A stretch of 64,000 nt of DNA from Kribbella capetownensis (lineage in GTDB: Bacteria > Actinomycetota > Actinomycetes > Propionibacteriales > Kribbellaceae): the NCBI RefSeq assembly GCF_004331485.1, contig NZ_SJKD01000001.1, positions 1,426,001 through 1,490,000 on the forward strand. The letters run 5' to 3'. The notes beneath the pieces were generated by a model. That model saw nothing but the letters and a program-made list of their open reading frames with translations, did not search any database and was not told the DNA's origin. Of this stretch, positions 1 through 9,395 are shown one piece after another (position 1 is the first letter of the stretch; every line of letters starts with the position of its first letter). Position numbers and translations under genes: made by a program.

Positions 1-7
1 GGCAGCC

Positions 8-1550
8 ATGTCGGCGACGGAGGCGGCCGCGCGTGCTGCCCGGGGTGAATCAGACCCTGACCCGAACTGGGTAAGCCTGGTTGACCAAGGGGCGACCGTC
101 GCCGGGGCAGCGGCGCTGGGGTGGCTGCCTGGCTCCCCGGAACCTGACAAGTGGTTCTGGGTGGCCCTTGCAGTGCTGCTGCTTGGAGGCTGGTGGTGGC
201 TCGAGCGACGGAGTGCATCGATGGTCGCTGGACCGGTCAGCGTGACCTTCCACGGCGTCGATCCTCAGGAGGCGGACAAAGCGAATCAGCCGGCGAGTCA
301 GACCCAACAGGCAGTGTTCGTGACCGCCCTGACAAAGAACCTCCGTGAGCCAGGCTCGACCCCAGGGTCGCAGACCTCGTCCCCACTCACTGACCTCGAG
401 GGCATCATGACCGCCGCCGGTCCAACCAAGATCCTGGCTGCAGCGATCGCCGCGCTCAAGAAGGTGTTGAGCGCGCCACGCGGGAGCACAGTCAATGCGC
501 AAGTCATCCCTCCGCTGCCTGGTGACAAGCGATGGCGAGTCTTCGTCGTGGTCGCGGATGCCGCGACCGGCAAGACGTTGGCAGCCAAGGAACTGCCCCC
601 CCGACGAGTCAGCGGCCGACGCCTGCCGCGTGGCCGGCTACTGGGCCGCCGCCACCGTGCTCTCGAACAGCCCACGGATGCCTCTGTGGGCGCGGTGGTC
701 ACCCGCCACGGCACACGCCTTCGCGGCGTACGACACCGCAACCAAGCCCAGCGTCTCTGCCCTGAGCGCCGCGCTGCGCGAGGCGCCGGCGACCAACCTC
801 GTGCTCCACCAGCTCGCCGACCGACTCTCGCTCGCCGGAAAGTATGTCGACGCAGCGGAGCTTTACGCGCGTGCAGTGGTCGTCGACCCAACGGATGAGA
901 CCTCGGTCTACCGACTGGCGGCGACCCTGGCCACACTTGCGCGAGACAGCGCGCTCTGGAGTGAGCTGGCGCACAGCCGCCGGAGTGCGGCCGCCGCACT
1001 GCTGATGCGAGCTGGGGAGCGGGCGCATGCCAATCTCAGCCGCGATGACGCCCTCGATCCGAATGCCCCGGCGGCACAGCAGCTCGCGGCGCTCAGAGCA
1101 CTGGCGCGCAAGCTGATCGAGCGCCTGCATGACACGCTTCGGGCGCGCAACGTCTTGATCCGGTACTTCCGCCGAGACCAGCGAGACACCATCGGATCTC
1201 TGCACACCGTGTTTACCAAGTACGGGCGGCCGGCGCAGTCGCGCGCCATGGTGCACGCCGCAGCACTCTCCATGCAGCCGCACAGCAAAGGCCTTAAGAA
1301 GATCAAGAAGCTCGCGAAGGATCCGAGAAGTGGTTGGCAGGTCTGCTATAACCTCGCCTGCTACTACACCCAGCAGGAAGACGACGCCCAAGCTGCAATC
1401 AAATGGCTCGAAACTGCACTCACCCGGCCAGGCGTGGAGGAACTCGCGGGCGCCTGGCTGGCGATGGACCCCGACCTCGAGCTTCTCCATCCGCTAACGC
1501 GCTTCGAGCTGCTGCGCAACTCATTCGCTACCAGACCCGAGGAGTCGTGA
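8..1550 (+). pseudogene. Membrane-anchored TPR-like protein, frameshifted
   Basis: Two reading frames join into one protein of about 513 residues. The N-terminal part (from ATG at 8) has hydrophobic stretches at about residues 28-45 and 47-66 and then a soluble domain. The C-terminal part is helical, with TPR-like segments such as YVDAAELYARAVVVDP and a repeat around CYNLACYYTQQEDDAQAAIKWLE, and ends at TGA 1548-1550. The frame changes at a run of seven C (596-602); six C would keep it open from ELPP into DESAADACRVAGYW. Either the gene is broken or the base count is an error. The true start may lie before the window. It sits 1 bp before the next gene, so they form an operon. Function unknown. 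Confidence 0.6.
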
Positions 1551-1551
1551 C

Positions 1552-2268
1552 ATGGCTGACCAGGAGCGAGTTCGCAACCTCATGGCGAAGCTGATGCCTC
1601 TGATCCGCGCCGCGTTTGCAGACCGCTTCGCAGCCACCAGCTTGAAGTCGGGCGCGAAGGCGCCCCCCAAGCTGCGTTCCTTACTGCGGGTGGAGCTCCG
1701 GGAGAGTGCTCTGAGCGTTCGGCTTCCTGACCCGGAGTGGCCAGACCCAGACGACGCCCTTGTCAAACCGAAAGGAACTCCGGTGACCGCACTCCGGCTG
1801 TGCCGGGAAATGACACTCAAGGTCCTGGATCGGCAGCAACAACAAATCATGGACGACGTCGAGCAGTTCGGCGAGAGTACGGCCGAGGTGTACCGCAAGG
1901 TAGTTCTCGACGCGCTCCTCGACGCGGCTACGCGGCATGCCCCGGGGCGACCCGACGCCCAGGAGTTGAGCACACGTGCCACGAACCTGGGCGTGCCTTG
2001 CCGGGTCGTGGCTGGGAGCAAGCTCGGACTGACCGCAAAGGACATCGGTCCCAGCTGCGTGGACGGCGAAGTCGAGGTTGAGGCCGACTGGCCCGACGAA
2101 CGTGCCCTCGTGCTATCACTTAGAGCGAATGGTCCCTGGGTGGAGGAGCTCGACCCCGAGTTCGTCGTTGAATGGGAACACGCCGCGGCTGCCGGCTCAG
2201 TGAGGCTGCTAGCGTCTCGAAGGCTTTACCTGAACAAGCCGGAGAAGTGCTACCTGTACATGCCTTGA
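1552..2268 (+). CDS. Hypothetical protein, operon partner of the TPR protein
   Basis: The product is 238 residues, soluble, with no signal peptide or membrane segment. The first 15 residues are basic and helical (MADQERVRNLMAKLMP), followed by a charged central part and a beta-rich C-terminal half that ends in aromatic residues. I do not recognise the family. The ATG lies 1 bp after the TGA of the TPR gene, so the two are co-transcribed and probably translationally coupled, which suggests a shared function. The frame is intact and high in GC3. Confidence 0.65.
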   Translation: MADQERVRNLMAKLMPLIRAAFADRFAATSLKSGAKAPPKLRSLLRVELRESALSVRLPDPEWPDPDDALVKPKGTPVTALRLCREMTLKVLDRQQQQIMDDVEQFGESTAEVYRKVVLDALLDAATRHAPGRPDAQELSTRATNLGVPCRVVAGSKLGLTAKDIGPSCVDGEVEVEADWPDERALVLSLRANGPWVEELDPEFVVEWEHAAAAGSVRLLASRRLYLNKPEKCYLYMP

Positions 2269-2683
2269 TCTTGCGTGCCCACATTGCAGCCAACGCTGCG
2301 TATGGAACCGCTGCACCGATCGGGCGCTCCAACCTCGACAAGCGTTGACGCTCGACGTGACCGACCGCGATGGATCTGTCTGCGGCTTGACTCCCCGAGC
2401 GGAACGCTGCCCGCGTGTATCAGGGTTTGCAGGCTCTGACTCCACGGGTCCATGCGCCTGTAACCGCTCGCACGTGCGCAGACGCTGAGGGGGCGCGGTG
2501 TGACAAACACAGATTGGGTAACCGGCAACCTGGCTGCCGTGGCGAAGAATCGTCCACAAGGGCGTCCCCAGAATGTGGTGCAGGCCCACTCGCCCCCGGC
2601 GAGCAGCGGGCCGCTTGGGAGCCCGGGCTGCACCTGATAGTCGAGGCCATGACAGTTGTTCGCAACGCGTGCATTCTGTAGGA
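2269..2683. other. Intergenic stretch without a supported gene
   Basis: Frames are open on both strands but have poor composition for coding and no convincing starts. I see no clear hairpin or tRNA. It may carry the promoter of the downstream gene. Confidence 0.4.
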
Positions 2684-3583
2684 GTGGGGGTTGGACCAAA
2701 ACGGGCTCGCACGACGCCACTGGTAGTCGTCGAGTTGGCGGTCGGCTGCGCTGTCCTCATCCTGGTGGCCCTGTGGATTGTCGTGGGCTCTGGATATGAG
2801 CCGTGGGCAGCTGCAGCGACGGTCGTCGGGACCTCAGTGATCGAGATTGTCCGACGGCGACACACTGCCGCAACACCGAGCACAGGCGTCATGGTGCGAT
2901 CGCGACGACTTGCAGATGAGGCTGCGATCACCCAGTGGCTGCCGGGATGGGGCGACGTCGGTGAGGAGGCCGATCTCCTCCAATTCGTTGCACCCGTCTT
3001 CCGCGATCCAGTCCTGATTGATCGGCCACGAGCCCTCAAGGCACTGGGCGAGGCAGAACATGCGGCTGAATCCGACGATGCGGAGCAAGCACCGGTGGAT
3101 CGTGCGATCAGCGTCTTGAGGCCCCTAGTGAATGTCGTTCCATCGGGAGTCACGTACCTCGAGGCGTTGCGGGACTTGCCTCCCGGCGTTGCCGCTGATG
3201 CACTACGCACGGGCTATCACCGAGCTGCCAACTCGGCGGATGATTTCCTGGCATGGCAATATCTGCTATTTCTTGAGGAACTGGGCGAGGCCACGGTACT
3301 CAAGCCCTTGTTGAAGGAGCGCTTGGTGAGCCTCGGCAAGTGGCGCGATATCGATCGTCGGTTCGTGAAGGCTGGCGAGGCGACCTACGAAATGGCAAGA
3401 CGCGTGCTGCTTGATGACTTCGAGTTCTGGTGGCATGACGAAGTCCTGCCAGCCATCGGCAAGCGACCTCCGGGTATCAATCCTCCACCTCCTCCCAAGC
3501 GCAGGTCGATCCGTGGCATCTGGAGTTTGCTCGTGCGTAGACTCCGGGAGCGTCGTCTGCAGGACGGGCGCGACCAGTCGTGA
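2684..3583 (+). CDS. Hypothetical protein with one N-terminal membrane segment
   Basis: The product is about 299 residues. A hydrophobic helix near the N-terminus (VVVELAVGCAVLILVALWIVV, then a short second hydrophobic stretch) anchors a soluble helical domain. The C-terminus is proline-rich (INPPPPPKRR) and then basic. The start is uncertain: the frame is open back to an ATG at 2573, but that leader is Arg-rich and low-complexity. GTG codons at 2669 or 2684 (after TAGGA) lie just before the membrane segment, and I chose 2684. No family recognised. The context of other membrane and TPR proteins suggests an accessory cluster. Confidence 0.55.
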   Translation: MGVGPKRARTTPLVVVELAVGCAVLILVALWIVVGSGYEPWAAAATVVGTSVIEIVRRRHTAATPSTGVMVRSRRLADEAAITQWLPGWGDVGEEADLLQFVAPVFRDPVLIDRPRALKALGEAEHAAESDDAEQAPVDRAISVLRPLVNVVPSGVTYLEALRDLPPGVAADALRTGYHRAANSADDFLAWQYLLFLEELGEATVLKPLLKERLVSLGKWRDIDRRFVKAGEATYEMARRVLLDDFEFWWHDEVLPAIGKRPPGINPPPPPKRRSIRGIWSLLVRRLRERRLQDGRDQS

Positions 3584-3653
3584 CCTGATGCCGGCTGATG
3601 ATGATCAGACGGTGAATCTGCGGATGCGGCCGGGACACATCAGGCGCTTGATG

Positions 3654-3808
3654 CTCGGTTTAGGAAACCGAGGTACCCCGTCGACATGGGCCTCTCCATG
3701 CGTAACGAGACAGCACCAGTTCGGAAGGATTGGACTCCGGTTGACTCGAATCGCCACCTGTTCGTTCCCGTTCCGTTCCCAGCTGAACTGGTGAGCCGGA
3801 TGCCGTGA
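3654..3808 (+). repeat. Dispersed repeat, copy 1 of 3
   Basis: It begins with a perfect 8-bp inverted repeat (CTCGGTTT-AGG-AAACCGAG, 3654-3672). The following sequence aligns without gaps over about 125 bp to 10034-10160 and more weakly to 18241-18315. Shared blocks include AAACCGAG, CCTCTCCA, AACGAGACA, CACCAGTTCG and TTCGTTCCC. Several differences between copies 1 and 2 are synonymous in the plus frame that reads NETAPVR...LFVP..FPAEL. Confidence 0.6.
3686..3808 (+). CDS. Possible 40-residue peptide of the dispersed-repeat family
   Basis: ATG 3686 to TGA 3806-3808 encodes 40 residues (begins MGLSMRNETAPVRKDW, ends PFPAELVSRMP). The same frame in repeat copy 2 gives NETSPVR...LFVPTLFPAEL, with silent third-position changes at Arg, Leu, Phe, Pro and Glu codons. 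That pattern suggests selection on a peptide. No clear ribosome binding site. It could instead be a remnant of the end of a longer gene. Function unknown. Confidence 0.3.
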   Translation: MGLSMRNETAPVRKDWTPVDSNRHLFVPVPFPAELVSRMP

Positions 3809-4336
3809 GAAGGTGCACGCGCCGGCCGAGGCTGGCCTGGGCGGCGCTGCCTCTGATGAAGGCCCTGGCTGAGCGGTACGGCGTAGCCCTCAACATCGCT
3901 CGCTGGCCGCCCGTGTTGGTATCGGCGGGACTTGTGACAGCATCCCGCGGGATACGCGTCTTGCTTGCCCGCGACGTCGCTAAGAACGAACTAGCCAGTT
4001 GCAGCACGGTCCGGCGCCGAAGCTCAACTGCACGGGAGGCGAGGTACGTGTTGACGCCGCGCGCACGTTGCCCGCGATCAAAGCGTCCATGTCACTCTGG
4101 CTCCACGCACGCATCTTGCCTGCTCAGTGATTGGTCGTCATGGCGCAAGATCGGGCTTGGCTAGCCCAAGTTGCCTACTCACCCGGATCATGCACGGGTC
4201 TGCGTTAGTGAGGTCGCTGTCCGCAGCTGAAGTCACTTGACCCTCTCTGCCGCGGAAACGTCGGTCTGCTCGGTGGTTGGGGTCAGTTCTGCTAGACGGT
4301 ATGGAGTGACTGCTCGGGTTTGCTGGGTGGTTGCGG

Positions 4337-4420
4337 GCCGGGGCCTCGCTCACACAGATTCGTGGGTTACCGAGCAGGGGCTGCCTGCTCGGCCTATCCG
4401 ACATGTGTGGGAGGCCCCGG
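4337..4420 (+). ncRNA. Candidate IS110 bridge RNA relic
   Basis: A 10-bp perfect stem, CCGGGGCCTC (4338-4347) with GAGGCCCCGG (4411-4420), encloses a second perfect 9-bp hairpin, CCGAGCAGG (4370-4378) with CCTGCTCGG (4384-4392). It lies immediately before the transposase start. IS110-group elements are known to encode a bridge RNA in the non-coding end upstream of the transposase. The assignment is by position and fold only; I have not identified target- or donor-binding loops. Confidence 0.4.
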
Positions 4421-5223
4421 TGTTTTCCGAGCGTACGAGTGTTGGGCTCGATGTGCACGCCAGGTCTGTTGCGGCGGCGGCGATTGACGGTGTGACGGGT
4501 GAGTTGGTGCAGTCGAGGCTGACCCCGTCTTTTGACCAGATCACTGGCTGGTTGCGTGGTCTGCCTGGTCCGGTAGCGGTGGCCTATGAGGCTGGACCGA
4601 CCGGGTTCGGCCTGTTCCGGCATCTGGCCGCCGTGTGACTGCGTCGCGAGGCACTGCCGCGGCTGGGGTCGCGTGCGACCCGGCTGGCCTTCGATTCCGG
4701 CTACGAGTCCGTACTCGCGACGAAGGCCCGGCGTGACCGGCTCGACGAACAGATCGAGCAGCTGGCCGCCGACTCAGAATTCACGCCGGTCGTGCGGCGG
4801 CTGGGGTGTCTGCGCGGGATCAGCACCCTGACCGGATTCGCGCTGGCGGTCGAGATCGGCGACTGGCACCGGTTCACCGGCGCCACCATCGGCGCGTTCG
4901 CCGGCCTGGTGCCCTCGGAGTACTCCTCTGGGCAATCACGGACACAGGGCCCGATCACCAAGACCGGCAACGGCCACGCACGGCGCCTGTTGGTCGAGGC
5001 CGCCTGGCACCACCGTGCCCGCTACCGGATCGGCAAAACCATGCGGGACCGCTGGGACCTCGCGCCAGCCGCGGCCAGGATCCGCGGCGACGAGGGCAAC
5101 CACAGACTGCACCAGCGCTGGATCCGGTTCATCGAACGCCGCAAACGCCACACCGTGGCCAACGTCGCGATCGCCCGTGAACTGGCCGGCTGGTGCTGGT
5201 CCCTGGCCGTCATCGACGACTGA
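4420..5223 (+). pseudogene. IS110-family transposase, internally deleted
   Basis: The GTG start (4420) gives the IS110 N-terminal DEDD RuvC-like segment (VGLDVHARSVAAAAIDGVTGELV; first catalytic Asp present) up to GFGLFRHLAAV, then TGA at 4636-4638. The same frame resumes with the C-terminal Transposase_20 part (TPVVRRLGCLRGISTLTGFA, then TKTGNGHARRLLVEAAWHHR) and ends at TGA 5221-5223. An intact member has about 100 or more extra residues between these parts, so the gene has lost its centre, probably with further catalytic Asp/Glu residues. It is non-functional as a transposase. Confidence 0.85.
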
Positions 5224-5439
5224 CACCCCGAACCGGCTTCGTCGACCACACAGGTGGCAGCAGCGCGTGGAGCGACCCGCGAAACCTCTATGAGCAGACC
5301 CAAACAGTCCACGCTCGTTCCTAGACACGCGGACCCGCTCCAGCCGAACCACCGTCCTGCGGTAACCAACCCGCGCATATCAGTCTGACCGCGCGTCGCC
5401 AACGACACGCTCACCACCCAACACGGCCGACGAAACCAC

Positions 5440-5482
5440 GAAGCGCCCACCCCTGGAAACAACCCACCGGGACGGGCGCTTC
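5440..5482. repeat. Hairpin in the IS110 right end
   Basis: A perfect 9-bp inverted repeat, GAAGCGCCC (5440-5448) and GGGCGCTTC (5474-5482), encloses 25 bases. It lies between the transposase stop and the presumed right end. It may be part of the element's recombination end or a terminator that protects the neighbouring gene. Confidence 0.5.
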
Positions 5483-5513
5483 ACCCTGCCACTTGACACC
5501 AACCCACTCCATA

Positions 5514-7961
5514 TCAGAGGCCCAGTGTGGGCAGGGTGGCAGCGATGGCGTCGGCGTACGCCTCTGCGCCCCTCGCGTTCGGATGCCCGATTGATGCCAC
5601 GGTGGTGATGGGATCCGCGGGGAGACAGGCGGCCGAGCGGGCGCTGGCGACTGGGTCGAGCGGGAGGAGTCCGGCAGGGGACAGGCCGACGCCGAAGACG
5701 TATGGGTCTGGGGCAAAGATCGCATTCGTTGGCCCGAAGGCGGGCACAGCGAGCGCGACTCGCGGGCTTCGGGCGGCGACGGCCGCTGCCAATGATGCGT
5801 TGGCGACGGTCGCGAAGATCTCCGATCGAGTGATCAGCCTGCGGCGCACCCATTCGTACAGCGCGGCTGTTTCCAGTGGGCCGAACCCGACGGGCCCCGC
5901 GCCGAGCACTGACGGCACCACCAGGCTGCCGAGCAGACCGAGGGCGCCGATCGCCGGGAACAGCAGTCTCATGTCTGACTCGTCGCTGACGATCTGGTAA
6001 TAGCCGGTCACCACAACGGCTGCGGATGGGAACGTGGCCAGCACAGTGGGCAGCAGAAGCCCGATGCCGGCGGAGCAGGCCGCGGTGGTCGCTGCGGACA
6101 GGGTGGAGTCCGACGCTAATGGGTTCATGATCGTGGTGATCCCAACGTCGTTCGCGCCGCCGTTCAGTATGACGAGATCGATCTCGCCGCCTTGTCCAGC
6201 GGCGAATGTGCCGGCGGTCCAGCCCGTGACCTGCGCCGTGACCGACGGCACGCGACTCGGGCACTCGCCGGAGAAATCGCCCGGAAGACGGGGCGCCAAG
6301 GGATCGGGGCCGTCACCCGCGCTCGGGGCGATGCGGGCGCCGGAGTGCGCGCAGCGGTCTGTGGCGAAGACGGCGATCGATCCGTTGTAGCGCGCGGTCA
6401 GCCTGTCGGCGACCAGCATGGAAAACTTCTGTGACTCCAGCAGGCCTTGGCCCCAGACGACTGAATCCCCGAGGGAAGCGATCCGGAATGTGTCAACGTT
6501 GACGACGACAGACCCGATGGACGTACCGAGGTCGAAGACCTCGATTGTGACAGGTTCGCCACGCCGGTCTGTGTCCACCGGCGGCCGAGCTGGACGGTGC
6601 ACCTGCACCTCGAGTGTGTGAGTGTCGAACACCCACACCCGTGTGTTAACACCGTCCACCGTTGCCGTGATGCCCGAGCCGAATCCCGTGCCCTTTAGCT
6701 CCGCGTCTGCCCCCGGCTTCACGCGGGGAGGTGGCGCTACGCCCGTGAGCGAGGCGCGCACGTCAAAGCGCGTGCTGTTGGAGCGGCGGTAGCCGCGCTT
6801 GATCTGAAGAACTTTGCGCCCAGAGGCGATGGCCGGCGGAGTGAACGTCAGCGTGGCCTGGTCGACGAATGTCGTTGGAGCGACCACCGCATCGATCACT
6901 ACGGCATCGCCGGGAGAGAGGTTCCGACCCCGGACGGTGGCTGCAGCTCCCCCCTCCACACCGCTTGCGGGAGCGACGTCTAGCACGATCGGACCGCCGT
7001 GGAAGACGTTGATGTCGCCCGGGAGCGCACCAACGTCGCGGCGGGGGGCACCCAGACCGTTCGGGATGACTGCGGAGATGCGACCGGCGGCGGGCATGAG
7101 GCTCGCCCCCAGGCAGCTTTGCAGTGCGGCCGCGAAATCCACCGCGGCTTCGTAGTCGATACCGCCCTCATCAAGGTCGGAGCGCGTCACAAAGCCGACC
7201 GGGCCGTCCCCGACAGGCTCGGGTGCCAACACGTCGATCCGGCCTGTTGACCAGCTGATCACTTCCGCCGGCCTGGTACCTCCGCCGGCAAGTGGAAACA
7301 ACACGGTGCGGGGTATCGTCGGGAAAGTGCCAAGTATCGCGACGGGATCCCAGGACGTGCCCGCGTTCGGACTCAGGGAAGTGATGCCGTCGGCGTCGGT
7401 AAGCACGATGACGACCTCAGCGCGGCGTCCAGCGGCCACGCTCTTGGCCAGTCGCGAACCAGCCGCACGAATGTCCATCAGACAGCCAGGTCCGAGATTG
7501 GGCCAGGCGCCGGTCACCGGTGCGGGCGGCGGCCAAGGCTCCAGCACTCCGACCAATATGGCCCGGCGGGCCATCACAGTCAGCTCGTCGCGGGCGAACG
7601 CCACGTGGACAAGGGTGTCCAGCAATGGATCCGGGTCGGCGACGTCCGAGGCGCCGAGCGCCACCGCCCCCGTTACTAGCACCGCAGTCGCCTCCCAGCG
7701 CCACCCGTACTCCGGCTCACGGTCCATTTCGGCGAGGCGCTCCGGCGACCAGGGATCGACTCGCTCGTGGTGCGCGGACAGCAGTGTCACAACGGCGGCG
7801 GCCTCCGAAGTGGTGACCAGATCGGAATAGGTCTCGTGCTGCTCGTCGGACTCTCGCGTCCACAACCGTTCCGATAATGACCGGAGGTGACCGATTACTC
7901 CCCGAACACCCAGGTCGTGCTCCAGAACATCCACCAGGTCGCTGTCGTCTAAACTCGTCAC
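5514..7961 (-). CDS. TIG-domain SGNH/GDSL hydrolase
   Basis: The 815-residue product has a large N-terminal domain of unknown function (about 1-325), two IPT/TIG immunoglobulin-like domains (about 325-480) and a C-terminal SGNH/GDSL esterase domain. Block I GDS lies near residue 497 (IASLGDSVVWGQ), the GxND block near 602 (LNGGANDVG) and the catalytic His near 792 (SIGHPNARG). These suggest an ester hydrolase acting on lipid or carbohydrate esters. There is no signal peptide, which is unusual for TIG-bearing hydrolases. The stop codon is made of bases in the apparent IS110 right end (TCA at 5514-5516 on the plus strand), so the last residues may differ from the ancestral protein. Confidence 0.75.
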   Translation of the reverse strand: MTSLDDSDLVDVLEHDLGVRGVIGHLRSLSERLWTRESDEQHETYSDLVTTSEAAAVVTLLSAHHERVDPWSPERLAEMDREPEYGWRWEATAVLVTGAVALGASDVADPDPLLDTLVHVAFARDELTVMARRAILVGVLEPWPPPAPVTGAWPNLGPGCLMDIRAAGSRLAKSVAAGRRAEVVIVLTDADGITSLSPNAGTSWDPVAILGTFPTIPRTVLFPLAGGGTRPAEVISWSTGRIDVLAPEPVGDGPVGFVTRSDLDEGGIDYEAAVDFAAALQSCLGASLMPAAGRISAVIPNGLGAPRRDVGALPGDINVFHGGPIVLDVAPASGVEGGAAATVRGRNLSPGDAVVIDAVVAPTTFVDQATLTFTPPAIASGRKVLQIKRGYRRSNSTRFDVRASLTGVAPPPRVKPGADAELKGTGFGSGITATVDGVNTRVWVFDTHTLEVQVHRPARPPVDTDRRGEPVTIEVFDLGTSIGSVVVNVDTFRIASLGDSVVWGQGLLESQKFSMLVADRLTARYNGSIAVFATDRCAHSGARIAPSAGDGPDPLAPRLPGDFSGECPSRVPSVTAQVTGWTAGTFAAGQGGEIDLVILNGGANDVGITTIMNPLASDSTLSAATTAACSAGIGLLLPTVLATFPSAAVVVTGYYQIVSDESDMRLLFPAIGALGLLGSLVVPSVLGAGPVGFGPLETAALYEWVRRRLITRSEIFATVANASLAAAVAARSPRVALAVPAFGPTNAIFAPDPYVFGVGLSPAGLLPLDPVASARSAACLPADPITTVASIGHPNARGAEAYADAIAATLPTLGL

Positions 7962-8163
7962 AAATCAAAGGTACGAATTTCAGATGGTGCCGACTACACC
8001 TCGGGCCAATCTTTTGTCCATGGAGCATTCTATGGCCTCCAGCGAGACCCGATTCTTCGAGAGTCGGAGGACATGAAATTAGCCGGGTAGCCTCCGATAG
8101 TCACGGGCTACCTGTTGGCGCGCACCCAGTTCAAACGCTCGTCACACCAAACGGCTCAGGACA

Positions 8164-9314
8164 CTAGGCGTACCGGTGATACCACAACTTGCGCACTGCC
8201 CGGTCGAGGGCAAAGTACTCGTCCTGCGCCAGAACCAGGCGAGTGACTAGCCGCCGCAATCCCTGCCGGGAAGAACCGAGGCGAGGCGGAACCCCAATGC
8301 CTTGTCGTCGGCCCCCGCATCGAGCTTGAGTCCCGCGAGAAGCCGGAGCGGGTTGCCTGTCAGGGTAGCCGCGAGAGCCTTCCAATCCGCCGCGTACGAG
8401 AGGTGCAGCGAGACGGCGGCATCACCCCGGGACCTCCGCTGGATCTCCGTCGATATCGGCTGCAGATCCCTGCGGGTTCTCGCTCGGATGCGGCCGCCGG
8501 CCAGGTCGGCGAGCAACGCCTGGCGCCACTCCCGGTAGTTCGACACCGGCCGTTTGTCCCGTTCGCGGAGGGCGATACGGATCAGCTCGACGGGGGTCCG
8601 AGGCTCCTTCGAGAGAAGGTACGGCAGGAATGTCGGCGCCTTGATGTCCACGGACGCGATATCTCCCTCGCTGGCCTTCTCGACCTATCGCAACGTCCGC
8701 ATCAGCCGCTGTTCGTCCAACTTGAGCGAGCCGTCAGGAGCCAGCGAAGTCGCGAGCATGATCCGGGCGCGTTTCGAATGCAGCACGTGCTCGGCACGTT
8801 TGTCCAGGCTCTGTCGCCGGTCCGAGATCAATTCCGCGTAAGAGTGGAAGAGCAAGGCCCCGTAACGGAAAGATGCGATCTGGCGCGCCGGATCGTCGAG
8901 CGGTCCGAGCTCATCGAGCGACGGCTTCCATCGGTAGTCGAAGGCCGAGAGTTCGTCGCGCACCTCTCGGGCGAGCGCCGGATCCACCGGAGGCAGCTGG
9001 CGGAGTGCATCTATTGCAGGTCCGCGCGCCTTGTCGTACGCCTCGGGGTGGACGCGGACGTCGACGAGCGCCTCGTGTTCCTGGCCGTTCACCAGGTCAA
9101 CCAATGACGACAGCCCCGAGATCCCCGGTTCCCATGTGATGTAGTAGTCGAACAAGGGAAGCGCGCATCTGCACTCCCACTTGGATAGCCTGCACCTCGA
9201 GACAACCCGACGCCCACCCAACACGACGCTTCCTCGTCTTGGGACCTCAACCGCCCATAAATCGCCGTTCCAGCACCGGACGGCCGGTGAGCCAGACCTA
9301 TATTCGCGCGGCAT
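8164..9314 (-). pseudogene. Interrupted gene of unknown function
   Basis: The coding signal runs on the minus strand from about 9175 (LFDYYITWEPGISG) to a stop at 8164. An in-frame TAG (8685-8687) interrupts it, yet the same frame continues cleanly as VEKASEGDIASVDIKAPTF. A second lesion, a frameshift near 8265-8290, moves the last ~35 residues (RLVTRLVLAQDEYFALDRAV) to another frame. The residues encoded by 9175-9314 look non-native, so the original start was probably close to 9175. The assembled protein would have about 335 residues, soluble and helical. No family recognised. Confidence 0.5.
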
Positions 9315-9395
9315 GATCGCGCAAGGACTCGTCGATGGGGCAGCGACCTGAGGATGTTCGGCCGCATCAGGACCTGGTCAGACAAGCTTGACAGG

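Larger units (their letters stand above)
3584..4249. other. Gene-poor stretch holding a dispersed repeat
   Basis: About 670 bp between the membrane protein and the IS110 relic. It contains repeat copy 1 (3654-3808) with a possible 40-residue peptide gene. Beyond that, the open frames on both strands look like chance frames. No RNA gene seen. Confidence 0.45.
4250..5516 (+). mobile_element. IS110-family insertion sequence, deletion derivative
   Basis: The interval contains a disrupted IS110 transposase gene (4420-5223), a structured non-coding region before it and a hairpin-bearing right end. IS110 elements lack conventional terminal inverted repeats, so ends are estimated. The right end is placed near ATATCAG (5511-5517), where the neighbouring SGNH-hydrolase frame begins. 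The left end is a guess within about 100 bp. An internal deletion in the transposase means the element cannot move on its own. Confidence 0.6.
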
